A stretch of DNA of 64,000 bases from Cricetomys ansorgei (GCA_026225945.1 JAMJFZ010000699.1:881001-945000), one strand, 5' to 3'; shown: positions 1 through 11,586, counted from the first letter of the stretch. The notes: generated from the letters alone by a model not told the origin. A program made the numbers and translations.

Positions 1-785
1 AGCTGGTTTTAGTGCCATTCCCAGTCTCTATGTATACCTTCCTACCACCTGGTCACTTGTACTCACCCCAAAGGAAGACTTAGGGTTCAGTTTGGGGTTA
101 AAATTTAGGGAAGTCGATAATTCATAATCATACTTCACCTCTTCTGTGACCTCTGGCTGAGAGGAAACTCCTCTTATACCTGAGGCAACATTTGTCTAAG
201 ATAAGCAAAGATTACTGATTTTCTATGTGAAACTCACAAAATGGAAACTTGGAACCCGCTGTACAACCTACAGGCAGCTCAACATGTTAGAGAGTATCTC
301 TTGCAGGCAGATGGGTCTGTGTCTCTTTCAGGCAACTGTGCTGGTTTCTGCCTTTTCTAGACAGGCCAGCTTGTCTGAGAGTATTTCTCTGCAGTCCTTT
401 CTGCCTATATATGCTTGAACAAGGAGGGGCCTAGTGAATCTGGTCCATTTCAGGGATTTCCTGAAGCCATTGAGTTGTTTACTTCCTAAGTTTAATGAGC
501 ATCCCTGCAGGATAGAAGGTTTCACCACCCCTTAAAACATCCAGTATCTTAAACAAACCTCCCTCCAAGATGGAAACCTATTTCAGTGGAAATTGCTATA
601 CAACACTGGGGAAGTCTTGCAAGGGAGAGGTCTTAGGAGGGCAGCCATCCAAGATACTATAGCTGGATCTGTCCTTGAGAGCTACATGTCTTTGTTCTGG
701 ACAAGAGATGCACAGGCTTCTAAGAAAGCACTGTAGAAGGATGGGAATAGGAAGAGAAGGGATTAGTTTGGGGAAGGGGTAGAAG
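1..785. other. unrecognised non-coding sequence
   Basis: I recognise no repeat family or gene here. Two short open frames (about 63-66 residues, one per strand) have no domain, no supporting context and no coding-like features. The texture (mixed composition, short direct words) would fit an old LTR or LINE flank next to the following L1 3' end, but I cannot name one. Confidence 0.4.
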
Positions 786-1800
786 GAAAGAATATATGAA
801 GAGATGACCAGAATTGTGGGGGTGGTGGTGGTTGGGAGACCTAGGGCAGTGGAAACTCACTGGAATCTATGATGGAGACCCTGGGGAGAACCTCTAGCAA
901 TGGGAGATGGGGAACCTGAACAGGCCACTATCTCCTGTAACCAGGCGGAGCTTCCAGTGGTGGGACTGGGACACCATCCCAGCCACAAAACTTTTAACCT
1001 ATAACCCGTCTGCCTGCAGGATCTGCAGGGGCAATGGAAAGGCAGAACTCCACTTCAAGGGAGGGAGCTCATGCCTGATACTGCAGGACTAGCCAAGAAC
1101 CAGAGACTAGGTAGCCCAGAGGCAATTCCTTATGATATCCTGCCTAGGTAGGAGCCTAACCCAATCATCATTAGAGAGGCTTCCTCTGGCAGATGATGGG
1201 AGCAGATACAGAGGTCCAGGGCCAAACATCAAGTAGAGCTTTTAGAACCCCAGGGAAGAGGAGGACAAGAGATTGCAGGGACCAGAAGGGTGGAAGATAT
1301 GAGGAAAATAAGCCCCATGGAGTCAACTGTTCAGTACTCTTGGGGGCTCACGGAGCTTGAAGTGGCAGACTTGGAACCTGCAGGGTGCAATAGATGTGTC
1401 TTGTGGTGGTCTGGCTTGCTATTCTTGTAGAACTCCTACAGACTGGAGTATGTGAACGGGTCTCTGACCCGTTTGCCTACCTTTGGGGACTTCTTCCTCC
1501 TGTTGGGTTGCCTGGTCCACTTTTGATGCAGGGATTATTGCCTGGCCTTGTTCTACTTTGTCATGCCCTGTTTGAGCAGTAACCCTGGGAGGACTGCTCT
1601 TACCTGAGGAGAGGCAGGTGTGTGTGTAGATCTAGAAGAGAGTGGAGATGGAGGAAGCTGGGAGGAGTGGAGGGAGGGGAAGGAGGATCGCGATGTATTA
1701 TATGAGAGAAGAAAAATAAATAAAAATTTTTAAAAAGGAAAAGAAAAAGAAAAAAGGAAAAGAAAGAAGAAAGGAAGAAAGAAAGAAAATGAAGCATTGT
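786..1800 (+). mobile_element. 5'-truncated rodent L1 (Lx-type) 3' untranslated region
   Basis: Only the 3' UTR of a rodent LINE-1 remains, in sense orientation, with no ORF2. Phrases typical of the rodent Lx 3' UTR occur in the expected order: the segment around 838-1000 (first part of the UTR), the 'TCATCATTAGAGAGGCTTCC' block near 1167, a cytosine/thymine-rich middle at 1440-1580, then 'CTGGGAGGACTGCTC' near 1586. The terminal motif 'ATGTATTATATGAGAGAAG' near 1692 leads into an A-rich tail. The left edge is uncertain by about 100 bases. It is a dead copy and cannot move by itself. Confidence 0.85.
1731..1790 (+). repeat. A/G-rich tail of the L1 copy
   Basis: A purine-only tract of GAAA, GGAAAA and GAAAAA units directly follows the L1 polyadenylation region. 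It most likely arose by expansion and decay of the inserted poly(A) tail. Confidence 0.85.
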
Positions 1801-2934
1801 AGGCTCTTTGTGGTGAATGACCAGTGCTGACTTAAGAGGAGGTGTGTGAAAGGCTCTCTTGGACATGTCTACCACCTGTTGCACCTACCATCCATTAGTC
1901 ATTGCTGAACTCTTGGCTTATCTGTTGCTACTTGCCAGATTCTCCAAGGTCCAAGGCTGCTTTGAGGAAGAATGTAGTCTGATGAGAGTCCATGACTGAA
2001 CCTATGGAAATGTTTGAAGACATGAATCTCAGAGCAATACTTTCAGCTTTCTGTAGAATCAGGGTATTAGAACAGCAGTGGACAGGGAATGGGCTGAAAA
2101 TCAGGAGGAGGGCTCAAAATGAGTACCATTGACCTTCTTGATCTTTAAGATGTATTCCACACAGGAATTAGGTCAGATGGGCCCAGCTCTTGCCTGCCTT
2201 TGGAATTCTGGCTACTCAGTCCAACACCAAGAGAAACTATTGAGATTATTGCTTCATGGCACTTTGGTACTGAATATTCCAGGACCATGACTACCACAGA
2301 ATGCTATAAATTGGGGCCTGCCTACCAGCTCCAGATTCCTTCCAATAAATAGCTATTCTTTCCTTTCTGTCAGCTCCACACTTCATATCCAGAAAATACT
2401 CAAAGTAAGTATATCTGAGAAGTGAAATATCCAGCTTTTTTTTTATGGAAGATGGGGTTGTGCTCAGCTACTGAATGCCTGATCTTGTCACTAGTACCTG
2501 GCCTCTGAGAGAGAAAGCCTTTGGGCAATGTCCACACCCTGGTGGTAAGCCAGTGGAGAATACTGGAGAGCAGACAGGATTCAGACAGAAGACCTACCAG
2601 CCTTACTTCCAATGGGGTAGCAGCCAGGCAATGGCAGGTCCACACAGATGTGGACTGGGAGGGTGCAGCCCCTCATCCCATTCTAGCTTGCTTCACTCTG
2701 TGGTGCTATACAGTGGATTAGAGGGTCTGATGAAAGAAGCAAATGCCTGGGTCCTTCAAATACTAACCACTGCGACAGGGGACAATACCTTTGAAACAGC
2801 TAAGGTGAGTTGACCTGGTTGTTTAAATGGCCTGCAAGCTTGGAGAACAATAATAAGGCCAGAGTTAAGGACATAAGTGACAGTGTGAGTGTGGGAAAGA
2901 GGTAAATAGATATTTAAGTGACTCCAGAGGGCCA
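1801..2934. other. unrecognised non-coding sequence
   Basis: No recognised repeat or gene. A plus-strand open frame of 112 residues (2475-2813) overlaps a minus-strand one of 81 residues. Neither has a recognisable motif, and neither codon texture nor surroundings suggest an exon. An AATAAA word occurs near 2343 without any gene structure upstream. Confidence 0.4.
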
Positions 2935-3110
2935 GGACATTTCATGCACACACTGTGTCACCATTTCATTCCTGCTTTGCAAGGTGGTTATCATTAACTT
3001 CACTACACACATGGGACGACAGATTTACCACTCAAACTTAGAACTAGGAAGTGGCCAGGAACCAGATTCCTACCCAGATTACTTTACTTTAAAATCTCAT
3101 ATAACTCATA
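2935..3110 (-). mobile_element. possible decayed MIR-type SINE
   Basis: The stretch 'GGTTATCATTAACTTCACTA' and the following text resemble the reverse complement of a MIR core, but divergence is high and alignment by eye is weak. It could equally be single-copy DNA. Confidence 0.28.
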
Positions 3111-3289
3111 AATTGCCCTAAAACATCCTCTGGGATGTTTTGCTTACTTAATGCATCAGCTTCCATCCACATTTACTGAATGCTAACATTCTACAGATCA
3201 GGGTCTCAGGAGCAATGTTAGATTAGTTTTTATTTATCATTTGTCATCATTTACATAGGAACAGTGTAACTCATTCTCAGTGTCTAAAA

Positions 3290-3422
3290 CTGTGTTGCAT
3301 AATAATGCTACTCACGTGGCTAATTAGAATATGTTAATTAAAATTAAGTCAAAAGTTCACTTATTCAATTGAACTAGCCACATCTCAGGTGCTCAAGTGT
3401 CACAAAGTGGCAACAATTAGAG
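3290..3422. mobile_element. hAT-type non-autonomous DNA transposon remnant (MER58-like)
   Basis: The AT-rich middle ('TTAATTAAAATTAAG') followed by 'ACTAGCCACATCTCAGGTGC' matches the known inner end of MER58-like hAT-Charlie elements (typically ACTAGCCACATTTCAAGTGC). Terminal repeats are not clearly preserved. Confidence 0.5.
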
Positions 3423-3507
3423 GACATTACCATGATAGAATAAAATGAGTCAGCAGGGCTCTAAAACAATTCATGTGGCATAGTAGAACCGCAAGAAATT
3501 GCTCCTG

Positions 3508-3662
3508 TTGGGATAGTGGCCTGAAATCCCTGCACCCAGGATTCTGAGGCAACACCACCATGAGTTTGAGGCCAACATGAGCCACACAGCAAGTTCTAGG
3601 CCAATCTAGGCTATACAGCAAGATTCTATTTCAAAAAAGCGAAACAAAGCAAAAAGAAAAAG
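3508..3662 (+). mobile_element. B4/RSINE1-like SINE
   Basis: A degenerate B1-like body ('TGAGTTTGAGGCCAACATGA') is followed by a second copy of the same 3' module ('TTCTAGGCCAATCTAGGCTA'), then an A-rich tail with AAAC and AAAG units. The duplicated 3' module is characteristic of the B4/RSINE1 group. It derives from a 7SL/tRNA-like Pol III transcript mobilised by L1. Confidence 0.68.
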
Positions 3663-4075
3663 AAAACTTTTGAAGGTGAAATGTATAAAAAGAAGGCATA
3701 ATTTACATAGTAACCAAAAGAAAAGCATTCTAGGTCAAAGGAATAGCACACCAACAGATTCATTGCTTTCTATTCCTGCTAATGTTTGTCTATGTCATTT
3801 GGATCGTTCCTCTCAATGGGAATTAGGAAGGTAGAATAAAGGAGTAAGTTCATGAGCAAATAAGCATGAAACAAAATTGTATGTAAAATAATAGTGAGAT
3901 GTTGTAGAACTGTGAGTATAAATCAAAACACACTGTATAGTATATAAGCTGAAGAACAAAAGGTAGAATTGAAGTATTTAAGATTATTTCATTGTCCAGG
4001 AAGAAGATTATAGCACAAATTAACATACTTTGATAAATCAAAGCTGAATATTATAATCTTTAGGGTAGCAATGCT
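3663..4075. other. AT-rich unrecognised sequence
   Basis: AT-rich with no family I can name. A 63-residue minus-strand open frame is hydrophobic only because of base composition. Confidence 0.4.
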
Positions 4076-4420
4076 CAGATGGGATGGAGGATCCTTGTCA
4101 TCTTCAAGAACCTTTCAATGGGTCTTAAAGTTGAAAATTCTTCCCATATTAATAGTAACATGTGAATTGCCTTTTGCATTCTCCTTCTTTCACAGGTATG
4201 TGATGGGGCTTTCCAGAGGCCGTGTGATGTTTCAGCAGGCTGAATGCAAGAATGAATGGATTTGGGAATAACCAAATAACCACTGTCTTCTATAAAGCCA
4301 AACATTAAAGGGCTTTACAAAACTCTGAAACAACACCAGGTTTTACACAAAGTTTTTATTTAGAAAAATACAATTAGTTTCCATAAAACAAATGGTATTT
4401 GTGTTGACACATAACAGTGC
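4076..4420 (+). mobile_element. hAT-Charlie remnant, 3' part
   Basis: The segment from about 4290 ('ATAAAGCCAAACATTAAAGG') through 4420 tracks, base block by base block, the 3' end of the larger Charlie copy at 53.0-55.2 kb. Shared items are the '..AAGCCAGACATTAAAG..' type block, a run reading CAAAACTCTGAAACAA, then a T-rich and A-rich tail region. Upstream of 4180 the match is weak. It would encode the last residues of a hAT transposase, but stops break every frame. Confidence 0.55.
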
Positions 4421-4836
4421 ATTAGTCAGGGTTCTGAACAAGAGTAAAACCAATTTCTGATTTCACTAATTTCACTCTCAAATATATTTTTCTCTTGATA
4501 CCATTCAACCCAGAGTCTAGAGGTCTAAGAAACAGGAAGACCAATGACATGGTTGTGGTCTGAAGGCTTGCAACATCAAGGCCAAGGAGGAGTTTCTGCT
4601 TCAGTTCAAGTCCAAAAGTAGAAAAATACTATGTCTCAATTTGAAACTGTTTAATCACAAGAGTTTCTTCTTACACAGGCTTTTTGTTCTACTCAGGTCT
4701 TCATAGGCGTGGGTGAAGCTCATCCATATTAGAGAAAGAAATGTGCTTTAGATAGCCTAGTGGTGGAATTAATGTTAACTTCACCCAAAGCACCATGACA
4801 GAAATACCCAAGATAGTCAACCAATGTTCAGGTAAC
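4421..4836 (-). mobile_element. old LTR-type interspersed repeat (MaLR/ERVL-like, family not assigned)
   Basis: It begins 'ATTAGTCAGGGTTCTGAACA' and contains 'GCTTTTTGTTCTACTCAGGT' and a 'CATCCATATTAGAGAAAG' block. These occur in that order in a common mammalian repeat whose sense strand starts near TGATGGTTAATTTTATGTG. Orientation is therefore minus. No internal retroviral region or coding sequence is attached. Confidence 0.5.
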
Positions 4837-4856
4837 TGAATGTGAATAAAATTAGT

Positions 4857-5450
4857 CATTGCAAGTGGAAATATTTTTAAACACTTTAAATGAATTGGTT
4901 AATATTTTAAGTAGTATTTATTTTAATTTCTTACATGTAGATATTACAATGGTAATAGTAATTCTGTACTGTGGAGAACATTGTATGTGGGCTCAAAAAG
5001 GACGTTCCATTCATTCTTCAGTCCTTGCATCAGGTATCCATGTCTGTGAGTCAGGTGGTTGAGGGTGTTTTTCTACATGCCCCTCGGTTTTCTGTGGAGT
5101 TGTTTATCAACTATTAAAGGTGGAATATTGAACTTTGCAGCTATCATTAAATTGTCTATTCTTTCAGTTCTCTTAGATTTTATCTCATGTATTTTATACC
5201 CTGGTTTTAGTTGAATATGTTTATAGTTTTTATTTTACCCCCTCCCCATTTTTTGAGAAGTGTTTGTTCAGTTCATTTACTCATTTGTCAACTGGATTTT
5301 TTATCTTTTAGTGTTAAATTATTTAAGCCTTTATATATTATGAATATTAATCCAATCAGAAGAATATCTGGCAAATATTTTCTCCCATTCTATAGACCTT
5401 CTGTGCATATTGCTAATTGTTTCCTTTGCTGTGTAGAAACATTTTATCTT
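4857..5450 (-). mobile_element. old L1 fragments, antisense, two non-collinear ORF2 pieces
   Basis: Segment 5100-5230 resembles the reverse complement of the endonuclease part of L1 ORF2. Segment 5240-5450 resembles the reverse complement of the 3' part of ORF2 ('GGCAAATATTTTCTCCCATT' at 5371, then 'GTTTCCTTTGCTGTGTAGAA'). For one antisense element the order would be reversed, so these are probably two insertions or a rearranged copy. The left boundary is vague. Confidence 0.6.
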
Positions 5451-5908
<458 letters not shown>

Positions 5909-6182
5909 TCAATGCCTGTTATTTCCTGAGCTCCATCATTTGCCATCTGAAATCTGCTGTTGAAATCTTTAACTAGTTTTCCATTTCAGTAACTGTTCTT
6001 TTCAAATTGGGACTTCTCTTTGGCTCTTTTACATTTCCTTATTTTTTATTAACATTCTCTATTGAAAGGGTCATTTTCATCATACTTTTTTTAAATATTG
6101 AAAATATTGGTTCCTTTTTAGATATATTCATAATATTAGCTTTGAGAACTTTGTCTGATGATTCTGATATTTAGTTCCCTTT
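5909..6182 (-). mobile_element. possible old L1 fragment, antisense
   Basis: T-rich text ending 'CTTTGTCTGATGATTCTGAT' resembles the antisense strand of an old mammalian L1 5' region. The match is weak and could be chance in AT-rich DNA. Confidence 0.38.
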
Positions 6183-6377
6183 AAAAATAATTTGTATGAG
6201 ATGGCCTTGTTCCATCTAGTTATGCCCTGTTCAGTTAGTAACCTTGGAAGGCCTGCTCGTTTCTGAGGGAACATTGTGGGGAGTTAGGAAGATGGGGGTA
6301 GATGGGATGAGGAGGCTGTGGTTGAGATGTATTGTACAAGAGAAGAAAAATAAATTAAAATAAAAAATAATTTATAT
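6183..6377 (+). mobile_element. 5'-truncated L1 3' end with target duplication
   Basis: About 165 bases of L1 3' UTR: 'GGAAGGCCTGCTCGTTTCTG', a G-rich part, then 'GAGATGTATTGTACAAGAGA' and an A-rich tail. Near-identical words AAAAATAATTTGTAT (left, from 6184) and AAAAATAATTTATAT (right, from about 6363) flank it and are read as the target-site duplication. It is a very short, 5'-truncated Lx-type insertion. Confidence 0.85.
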
Positions 6378-6798
6378 TACCTTTTCTTCCCCTGTTCTGA
6401 TTTTCCTCTTTTTTTTTTTTAATTAACTCTATCCTAATCTTCAGGGAAATGAAATTTTCTGTTGAAGGCTGACTCTTCCTGGCATGTGGAATGGTTTACT
6501 GCCCTCTATTTCCCAATAGGTAGAGAATAAAAACAATGCATATAAGCCTAAGCAAAGCCTTAGTGAAGTTACTGCGCCATACATAGCCTACCTAACAGCT
6601 ACCAGCAACTTCTTAGGCCACGAGTATGCCTCTCCTGCCATTTCTACCTTCCTATACACTTTCACAAAGTATCCTGAGCCTGGATATGTCTGGAGTTGAT
6701 TTTCCATTGTGTAACTCACAGCCTTTATTGGGGAAGGGCACTTCTGTTAACACACTGTAATGGAATCCATTACAAAATGTGAGCAAGTTTTTGTCTAT
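6378..6798. other. unrecognised non-coding sequence
   Basis: No recognised repeat or gene apart from a poly(T) run near 6410-6420. Confidence 0.4.
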
Positions 6799-7019
6799 AG
6801 AAATTGACAATGGAGGCTGGAGAGATGGCTCGACAGTTAAGAGCACTGGCTGTTCTTCCAGAGGACCTGGATTCAATTCCCAGCACCCACACGGCAGCTC
6901 ACAACTGTCTGTAACTCCTGTTTCAGGGGATCCAACCTTCAGAGAGACATACATACAGGCAGGACACAAAATGCACATAGAATTAAAAAGTATTTTTAAA
7001 AAAGAAGAAACTGACAATG
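6799..7019 (+). mobile_element. B2 SINE with target duplication
   Basis: It starts with the tRNA-related head 'GGCTGGAGAGATGGCTCGAC' at 6815. The Pol III promoter region includes an A-box-like TGGCTCGACAGTT and a B-box-like 'GGATTCAATTCCCAGCA'. The body continues 'CAGCTCACAACTGTCTGTAA' and ends in an A-rich tail near 7005. AGAAATTGACAATG (6799-6812) and AGAAACTGACAATG (7006-7019) are a 14-base duplication with one mismatch. This rodent-specific family is one of the clearest clues to the organism. Confidence 0.96.
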
Positions 7020-8295
7020 AGATGCCTTCATGTGGATTTTGTAACAGTAATTGGCATCTTTCTAATCAGGACATAGTATCAATAAAGATTCTGGACCTAA
7101 GAAACTATGCTACTTTGAATTAGACAATTCACTTCATGGATATTCTCACAAGAATCAGACCAGTTTCCCCAAAAATGACAGATGGGAAAGCCCAGAGTTA
7201 CAGTTGCAGCAATTATCTATCCATTTAGTAATTCCTTAAGAATCATTATAATCTTAATATTTATAGGTCAAGCCTTGGCACAGTCCTGGAACAATCTAGG
7301 TAAGTGATTCTATGGATGCTAAATCTCTAGGTGTCTCTAGTCTGGGAAACTGGAAAGGTCAGGTCATGAAAATGTTATACTAGGCCAACTCCCAGGTGTT
7401 TGTGGGATATGGTATGGAAGACCCATGGAAACTCCAGGGCACTTTACCACCTCCATTCTTGGAAAGGAACAATTTATCACTAAACCATGATAATTGCCTA
7501 TTACAAGGAGACAGGCCATACATGTCAGATAGGACAATTATTGAATGGATGGTTGAGAATACCAATGGGCTTATTCCTCTTTACTTACTCCTGGAGACAT
7601 TCGGGGGACCACTGAGCTTAGAAAGGAACTAAGGCCCTGCCAAAGCTCATGGAAAAGTGTGATTGATATCTTACATAAGTAGGAATTAGGAGAATGGTAG
7701 TACCCAGGACTTGGTATTTGTATGTCAAGGACTTGTTCTGGAATCTAAGAGAGCATTCTGGGAAAGTGGAACAGCAGATACTGAGTATAGGCTGGAAGTC
7801 ATAGTGAGACCAATGAGGACTCAGTTTGGGTAGGAGGTGGGTTATGCCAATGGGATTCTTTTAACTCTTATTCTGAAAGTCCATTAAAGCTCAGCCCTCA
7901 CAGACATACAGGTCAGATCCTCTTCTATGTAAAGAAGACAGGAAGGGGACAATCTGTTCTTCCATTTCCCAGAGGAGAGTACAGGACAGGAGAATAAAGG
8001 GCAATGGATGTCCTAGGATCTGAACAACACTGATCTCATGGAAACCTATAATCATGTTCATGGACTCAGATGCCGTGTGCCTTCCATGCTGCCTAAATGG
8101 AAAAGGTTCTCACATCCAGGTGGAAGAAGCTGGTTTACAAAGTTCCCACTTCCCTATATGGTGCTTCATGGGAGTAGGGTTTCTTCTGCTCTGGAACAGG
8201 ATGCTCACAAGATAGGTCTAAAGTATTAATATTTTATGCTTTGGTGCATATTTGGGTCATCGTCTTGGTTTTCCTGATGGACAGATACTTTATAT
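7020..8295. other. unrecognised non-coding sequence
   Basis: No recognised family or gene. Short open frames up to 78 residues show no domain. Confidence 0.4.
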
Positions 8296-8462
8296 CAGTG
8301 ATGTTCAAGCTTGAACATACACCACAATCTCTTAAAGGTTTGGGCAAATCCAATCACAAGGACCTACTCCTACAGTTTCTGATTCTGAAAGTGTGCTTTT
8401 CTGACAAGTCCCCAGATGGTGATGATACTGTCAGTGTAGTAACCATAGTTTGAGAAGCATTA
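8296..8462. mobile_element. MER5A-like hAT DNA transposon
   Basis: It opens near 'CAGTGATGTTCAAGCTTGAA', passes 'ACAGTTTCTGATTCTGAAAG' and ends 'CATAGTTTGAGAAGCATTA', close to the MER5A order with its short terminal inverted repeats (CAGTGGTTCTCAAAC type). It is non-autonomous with no coding sequence, and is an old pan-mammalian family. Confidence 0.78.
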
Positions 8463-8549
8463 TTTTAGGACAGCTTCTTCCCGTGGACTTGAGGAGGGGC
8501 AGGTCTATTTGAAGAGTGATACATGGATAGTGTCTGGCAAGGCATTTCC

Positions 8550-8655
8550 ATCCACACCCTGCTAGGCAAGTCACATAATCCCTTGGTCCTCTACTTAGTT
8601 TCTGCATATGTAAATATGGGCAGTAACACAAGTGGGCTGTGAGTAATTGTTCCTG
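8550..8655 (+). mobile_element. MIR SINE fragment
   Basis: 'CTAGGCAAGTCACATAATCC' then 'TTAGTTTCTGCATATGTAAA' follow the central and 3' part of MIR (GGGCAAGTCACTTAACC ... CAGTTTCCTCATCTGTAAA). About 100 bases, well diverged. Confidence 0.62.
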
Positions 8656-9969
8656 TGTTGTTGATAGCACAGTAGTTCCTGTACTCCTACTATGGGTTCA
8701 GAACTGTACACACTGTTTTGATCTCTTAAGTATGGTCCTCCTGGCCAGACCTCCCTGACTCAGTTGATCTCATAATGCTGAGACTCCTACTTCTTACGTG
8801 GTACTGCTGCAGGCAAAAGCCAGAAGGGAGCACAGAACCTGGACCATTTTTTTCTGCCTATTCTGATCCCCACTTCTGTTCTGCCTGGTCTTCTCTGGGC
8901 TCTAAACCAACGTTCATTTCATCAAGACAGTGAAGTTTCTGAGCCATTGACTTCCGTATTTAAGCATGTTGGATGAGGCTGAGCAAAGAAACAGAGAATT
9001 TAATAAAGCCTAGGAATCAGGAGAGCTCTGTCACCCAAATCAATCCTCGATGTGTTTTTAATTAAATTATAGCCCTTGTGATTAAAGAGTGTGAATTTCA
9101 TTACTGTGACCATTTATCAAAGAACATACCCACTGAACCTTTCCAACACGCAGGGAAGAAGGCATTTTGTTTTCAACACCGAGTGCCCTGTTTCTATCGC
9201 TATTGACTCATCAAGCTCACACCTTCTCAGTAGTAACAAAACCATGCCCGTCTCTATGTTGTCCCCCAATAGGCTAAAGCGGGTGACTAGGAAAATTCTG
9301 ATTTGGTTGAAGTGCTCCTTACAACACAAACTAGGAGCCAACATTCATATAGCAAGGATCTTGGGCATTCTCAAATGCTTGGCCTCGTCATGGCTTATGT
9401 AGCTATCTGAATAAATGAGGGCCGGAAGCAGGGAGGAAGGAGAAGGGATACAACACTGGATGTTAGAAATCGAAAGGCATCCTCAGATATTCTTTCTTTG
9501 CTGGGCTCCCCCCTCTGTAGACACATTTACATGTATGTGAGCATGTGTATGTGCATTTTTGTGCTTTTGTCAATTTTTTATTCCGGTGTTACATATAGAG
9601 AGCACCAGATCACACAATATAATCTGATGAACACATGAACACATTCATATAACGAGAATCCAGATTTTAAAAAAAAACATAATATTACCACTTTCAAGCA
9701 ACCCCCACAAGCCTCTTGATCATCAATACAGTCTAATAGAAAGCTCTGGCAGTTTTTACTCAGTTTTCTAATATGTGTGTGGTTGTTTTGACTCAACATT
9801 ATATGTATGACATCTATATATGAATGTCTACATATTCTAATCCTGATGGAAATTTCCAGTGTTGGCAATGTGAACACTGCTGTTGTACAAATTTCTGTAC
9901 CGGCTATTGGCATTCATCCTCAGTTCTGCATCCTAGGATGGTCAGAATGCATCGTGAGAAGTGAGTGGT

Positions 9970-9972
<3 letters not shown>
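8656..9972. other. unrecognised non-coding sequence
   Basis: No recognised repeat or gene. A 103-residue open frame (9091-9402, plus) and an overlapping 75-residue frame on the other strand have no recognisable features. Confidence 0.4.

Positions 9973-10050
<78 letters not shown>
9973..10050. repeat. compound microsatellite (TC)24(AC)15
   Basis: 48 bases of perfect TC followed without a gap by 30 bases of perfect AC. The AC half can adopt Z-DNA and the TC half is a homopyrimidine mirror repeat. Open frames through it (Ser-Leu then His-Thr repeats) are artefacts. Confidence 0.97.
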
Positions 10051-10053
<3 letters not shown>

Positions 10054-10417
10054 GGTGAGGGGGAGGAAGAATGAGAAGGAGGGAAGGATAAGAGAGACAA
10101 AGAATCCAGCAAAGATAGTCTCTGAGGCTGCCTTTCAATTGCTAACATTTACTGTGTATCATATTTTCCTTTCTGACTAATTTCAAGCCTTCATTAATTC
10201 ATATAGCCACACAGACTATTGGCCAAGCCAGGCCAACCCCAACATTTGAGAATGTTCATGCTCCTTGCTGTATCTAGATAGCATCAGTCAGTCATTCTAT
10301 GAAACCTTTTAATGCAAATGCAAGGAAGAAGAGGCTCCTGATAGTATATAGCATATCATAATGCTTTATGGTAAACAACTTTTTATAAAATGTTTCTCAT
10401 AACCAAAAGAATATGCA
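10051..10417. other. unrecognised sequence
   Basis: A short G/A-rich stretch follows the microsatellite, then AT-rich DNA. No family recognised. Confidence 0.4.
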
Positions 10418-10705
10418 AAAATAACAGTAAAAATTCTAGTATAATAAATGCACAAGCCAGTAACATGATTACTCATCAAGTATTATAGACTGGATGTAAC
10501 TCTATGTGCTATACTCAGACAACCAGCAGCTCAGACTTCTTTACAGCAACATCCCCACAAGTGCAACTGACACATTGCACTTTGCAATCATGCCATCTAT
10601 AATGTCGCTCAACAACAAGAATTCTGAGCTTTATTATAATCCTGAGGGAACACTGTCGTGTATGCTCTCCTTCGTTGGCCTAAACATTTCTGTGGTACAT
10701 GACTT
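10418..10705. mobile_element. old DNA transposon terminus (family not assigned)
   Basis: The order 'GCCAGTAACATGATTACTCA', 'CAAGTATTATAGACTGGATG', 'TATGTGCTATACTC', 'TTATTATAATCCTGAGGGAA' and the end 'TCTGTGGTACATGACTT' matches one terminus of a common mammalian DNA transposon. That family ends near ...CGTCGTTATGCGGCGCATGACTG. CpG sites of the ancestral form have decayed. I recognise the sequence but am not sure of the family name (a Tc1/mariner-type such as Zombi/Golem is my best guess). Confidence 0.65.
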
Positions 10706-11501
10706 ACATGCCTTATCTGTAGCACAATACTTAGTAGCACAGTTTTCGGGTCATATAAAGCAGCCACTGTCATAACAACCTTCTGATTTCCAAGGTGGTC
10801 AAAGAATTTCCACTTCCACTGGCATACACAAGCACCGTGAATGGTCCATTTTGGTATATGAGAGTTCTGGTTGGTCCACATCCTCAGGAAAACACTGTCA
10901 CTTTTGCATTTGCAATTCATTTGTGTGCATAGTTGTCTCAGGTTTTATTTCTTGGAAAGTAAACTTTAAAACAAATAATAGTATACAGGAAGTTTATGGG
11001 GGTGTTCTGGGGACTGATATGTTTGAGCGACTCAGAAGGAGAGGGTTACCTGGTCAGTTTCATGGAAAGCAATGCAACTGGGATGTACCTTCAGAACTGT
11101 CTCTAAATTGAGCCAGACACTGAGATCCATCAAATGGCCCATACAAGGAGACATTTGATTTGGCCTCCCTGCAGGGAGAGGTAGCTTCATGGTAGGCAGA
11201 GCTTTTCTGCAGTGAACAAATCACTAGGAAGAGATGCTGGGCTGTGTACTGTATCTGTCAATGTTTCTGGCTGCGAACGTGAGAGCTTTGCTCCAGGTGT
11301 ACTGGAGAACCTGGGATGCACACTGCAGACTCTGCTGAGCTGCAGTGCTGCTCATCATTATGGTTTTGCTTTATTTTTCTCTGATGAGTTCTGGAGTTAA
11401 ATACATGTAGGACCTTAGGTGACTTTTAAGTGAAATGTTTATTGAGTATTTTTGCAAAATTTTCCATTGGGTTATCAGTCTTTTAAAATTGTTTTTAGAA
11501 A
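10706..11501. other. unrecognised sequence
   Basis: No recognised repeat or gene. Overlapping short open frames on both strands show no domain. Confidence 0.4.
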
Positions 11502-11586
11502 CCTTCCCTTTCTTCCTCCCCCTTCTCCTCTCCATGTTTACTTTCCTGCCTCCCTCCCTCCCTTCCCTCTTTCCTTCCTTCTTTCT
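11502..11586. repeat. polypyrimidine tract
   Basis: C/T-rich low-complexity DNA with CCTCCCTCCC and CCTTCCTTCTTTC units, broken once around 11534-11541. Not attached to a recognised SINE. Confidence 0.85.

Noticed and set aside
1655..1685. G-rich run in the L1 3' UTR as a possible G-quadruplex
   Set aside because: Only three runs of three or more G in close spacing; the fourth run is GG, so evidence is weak.
2340..2400. AATAAA near 2343 as the end of a gene or LTR
   Set aside because: No exon, LTR body or poly(A) remnant could be recognised upstream or downstream.
6652..7123. 121- and 114-residue open frames on opposite strands
   Set aside because: Both run through the B2 SINE, whose lack of stops explains them.
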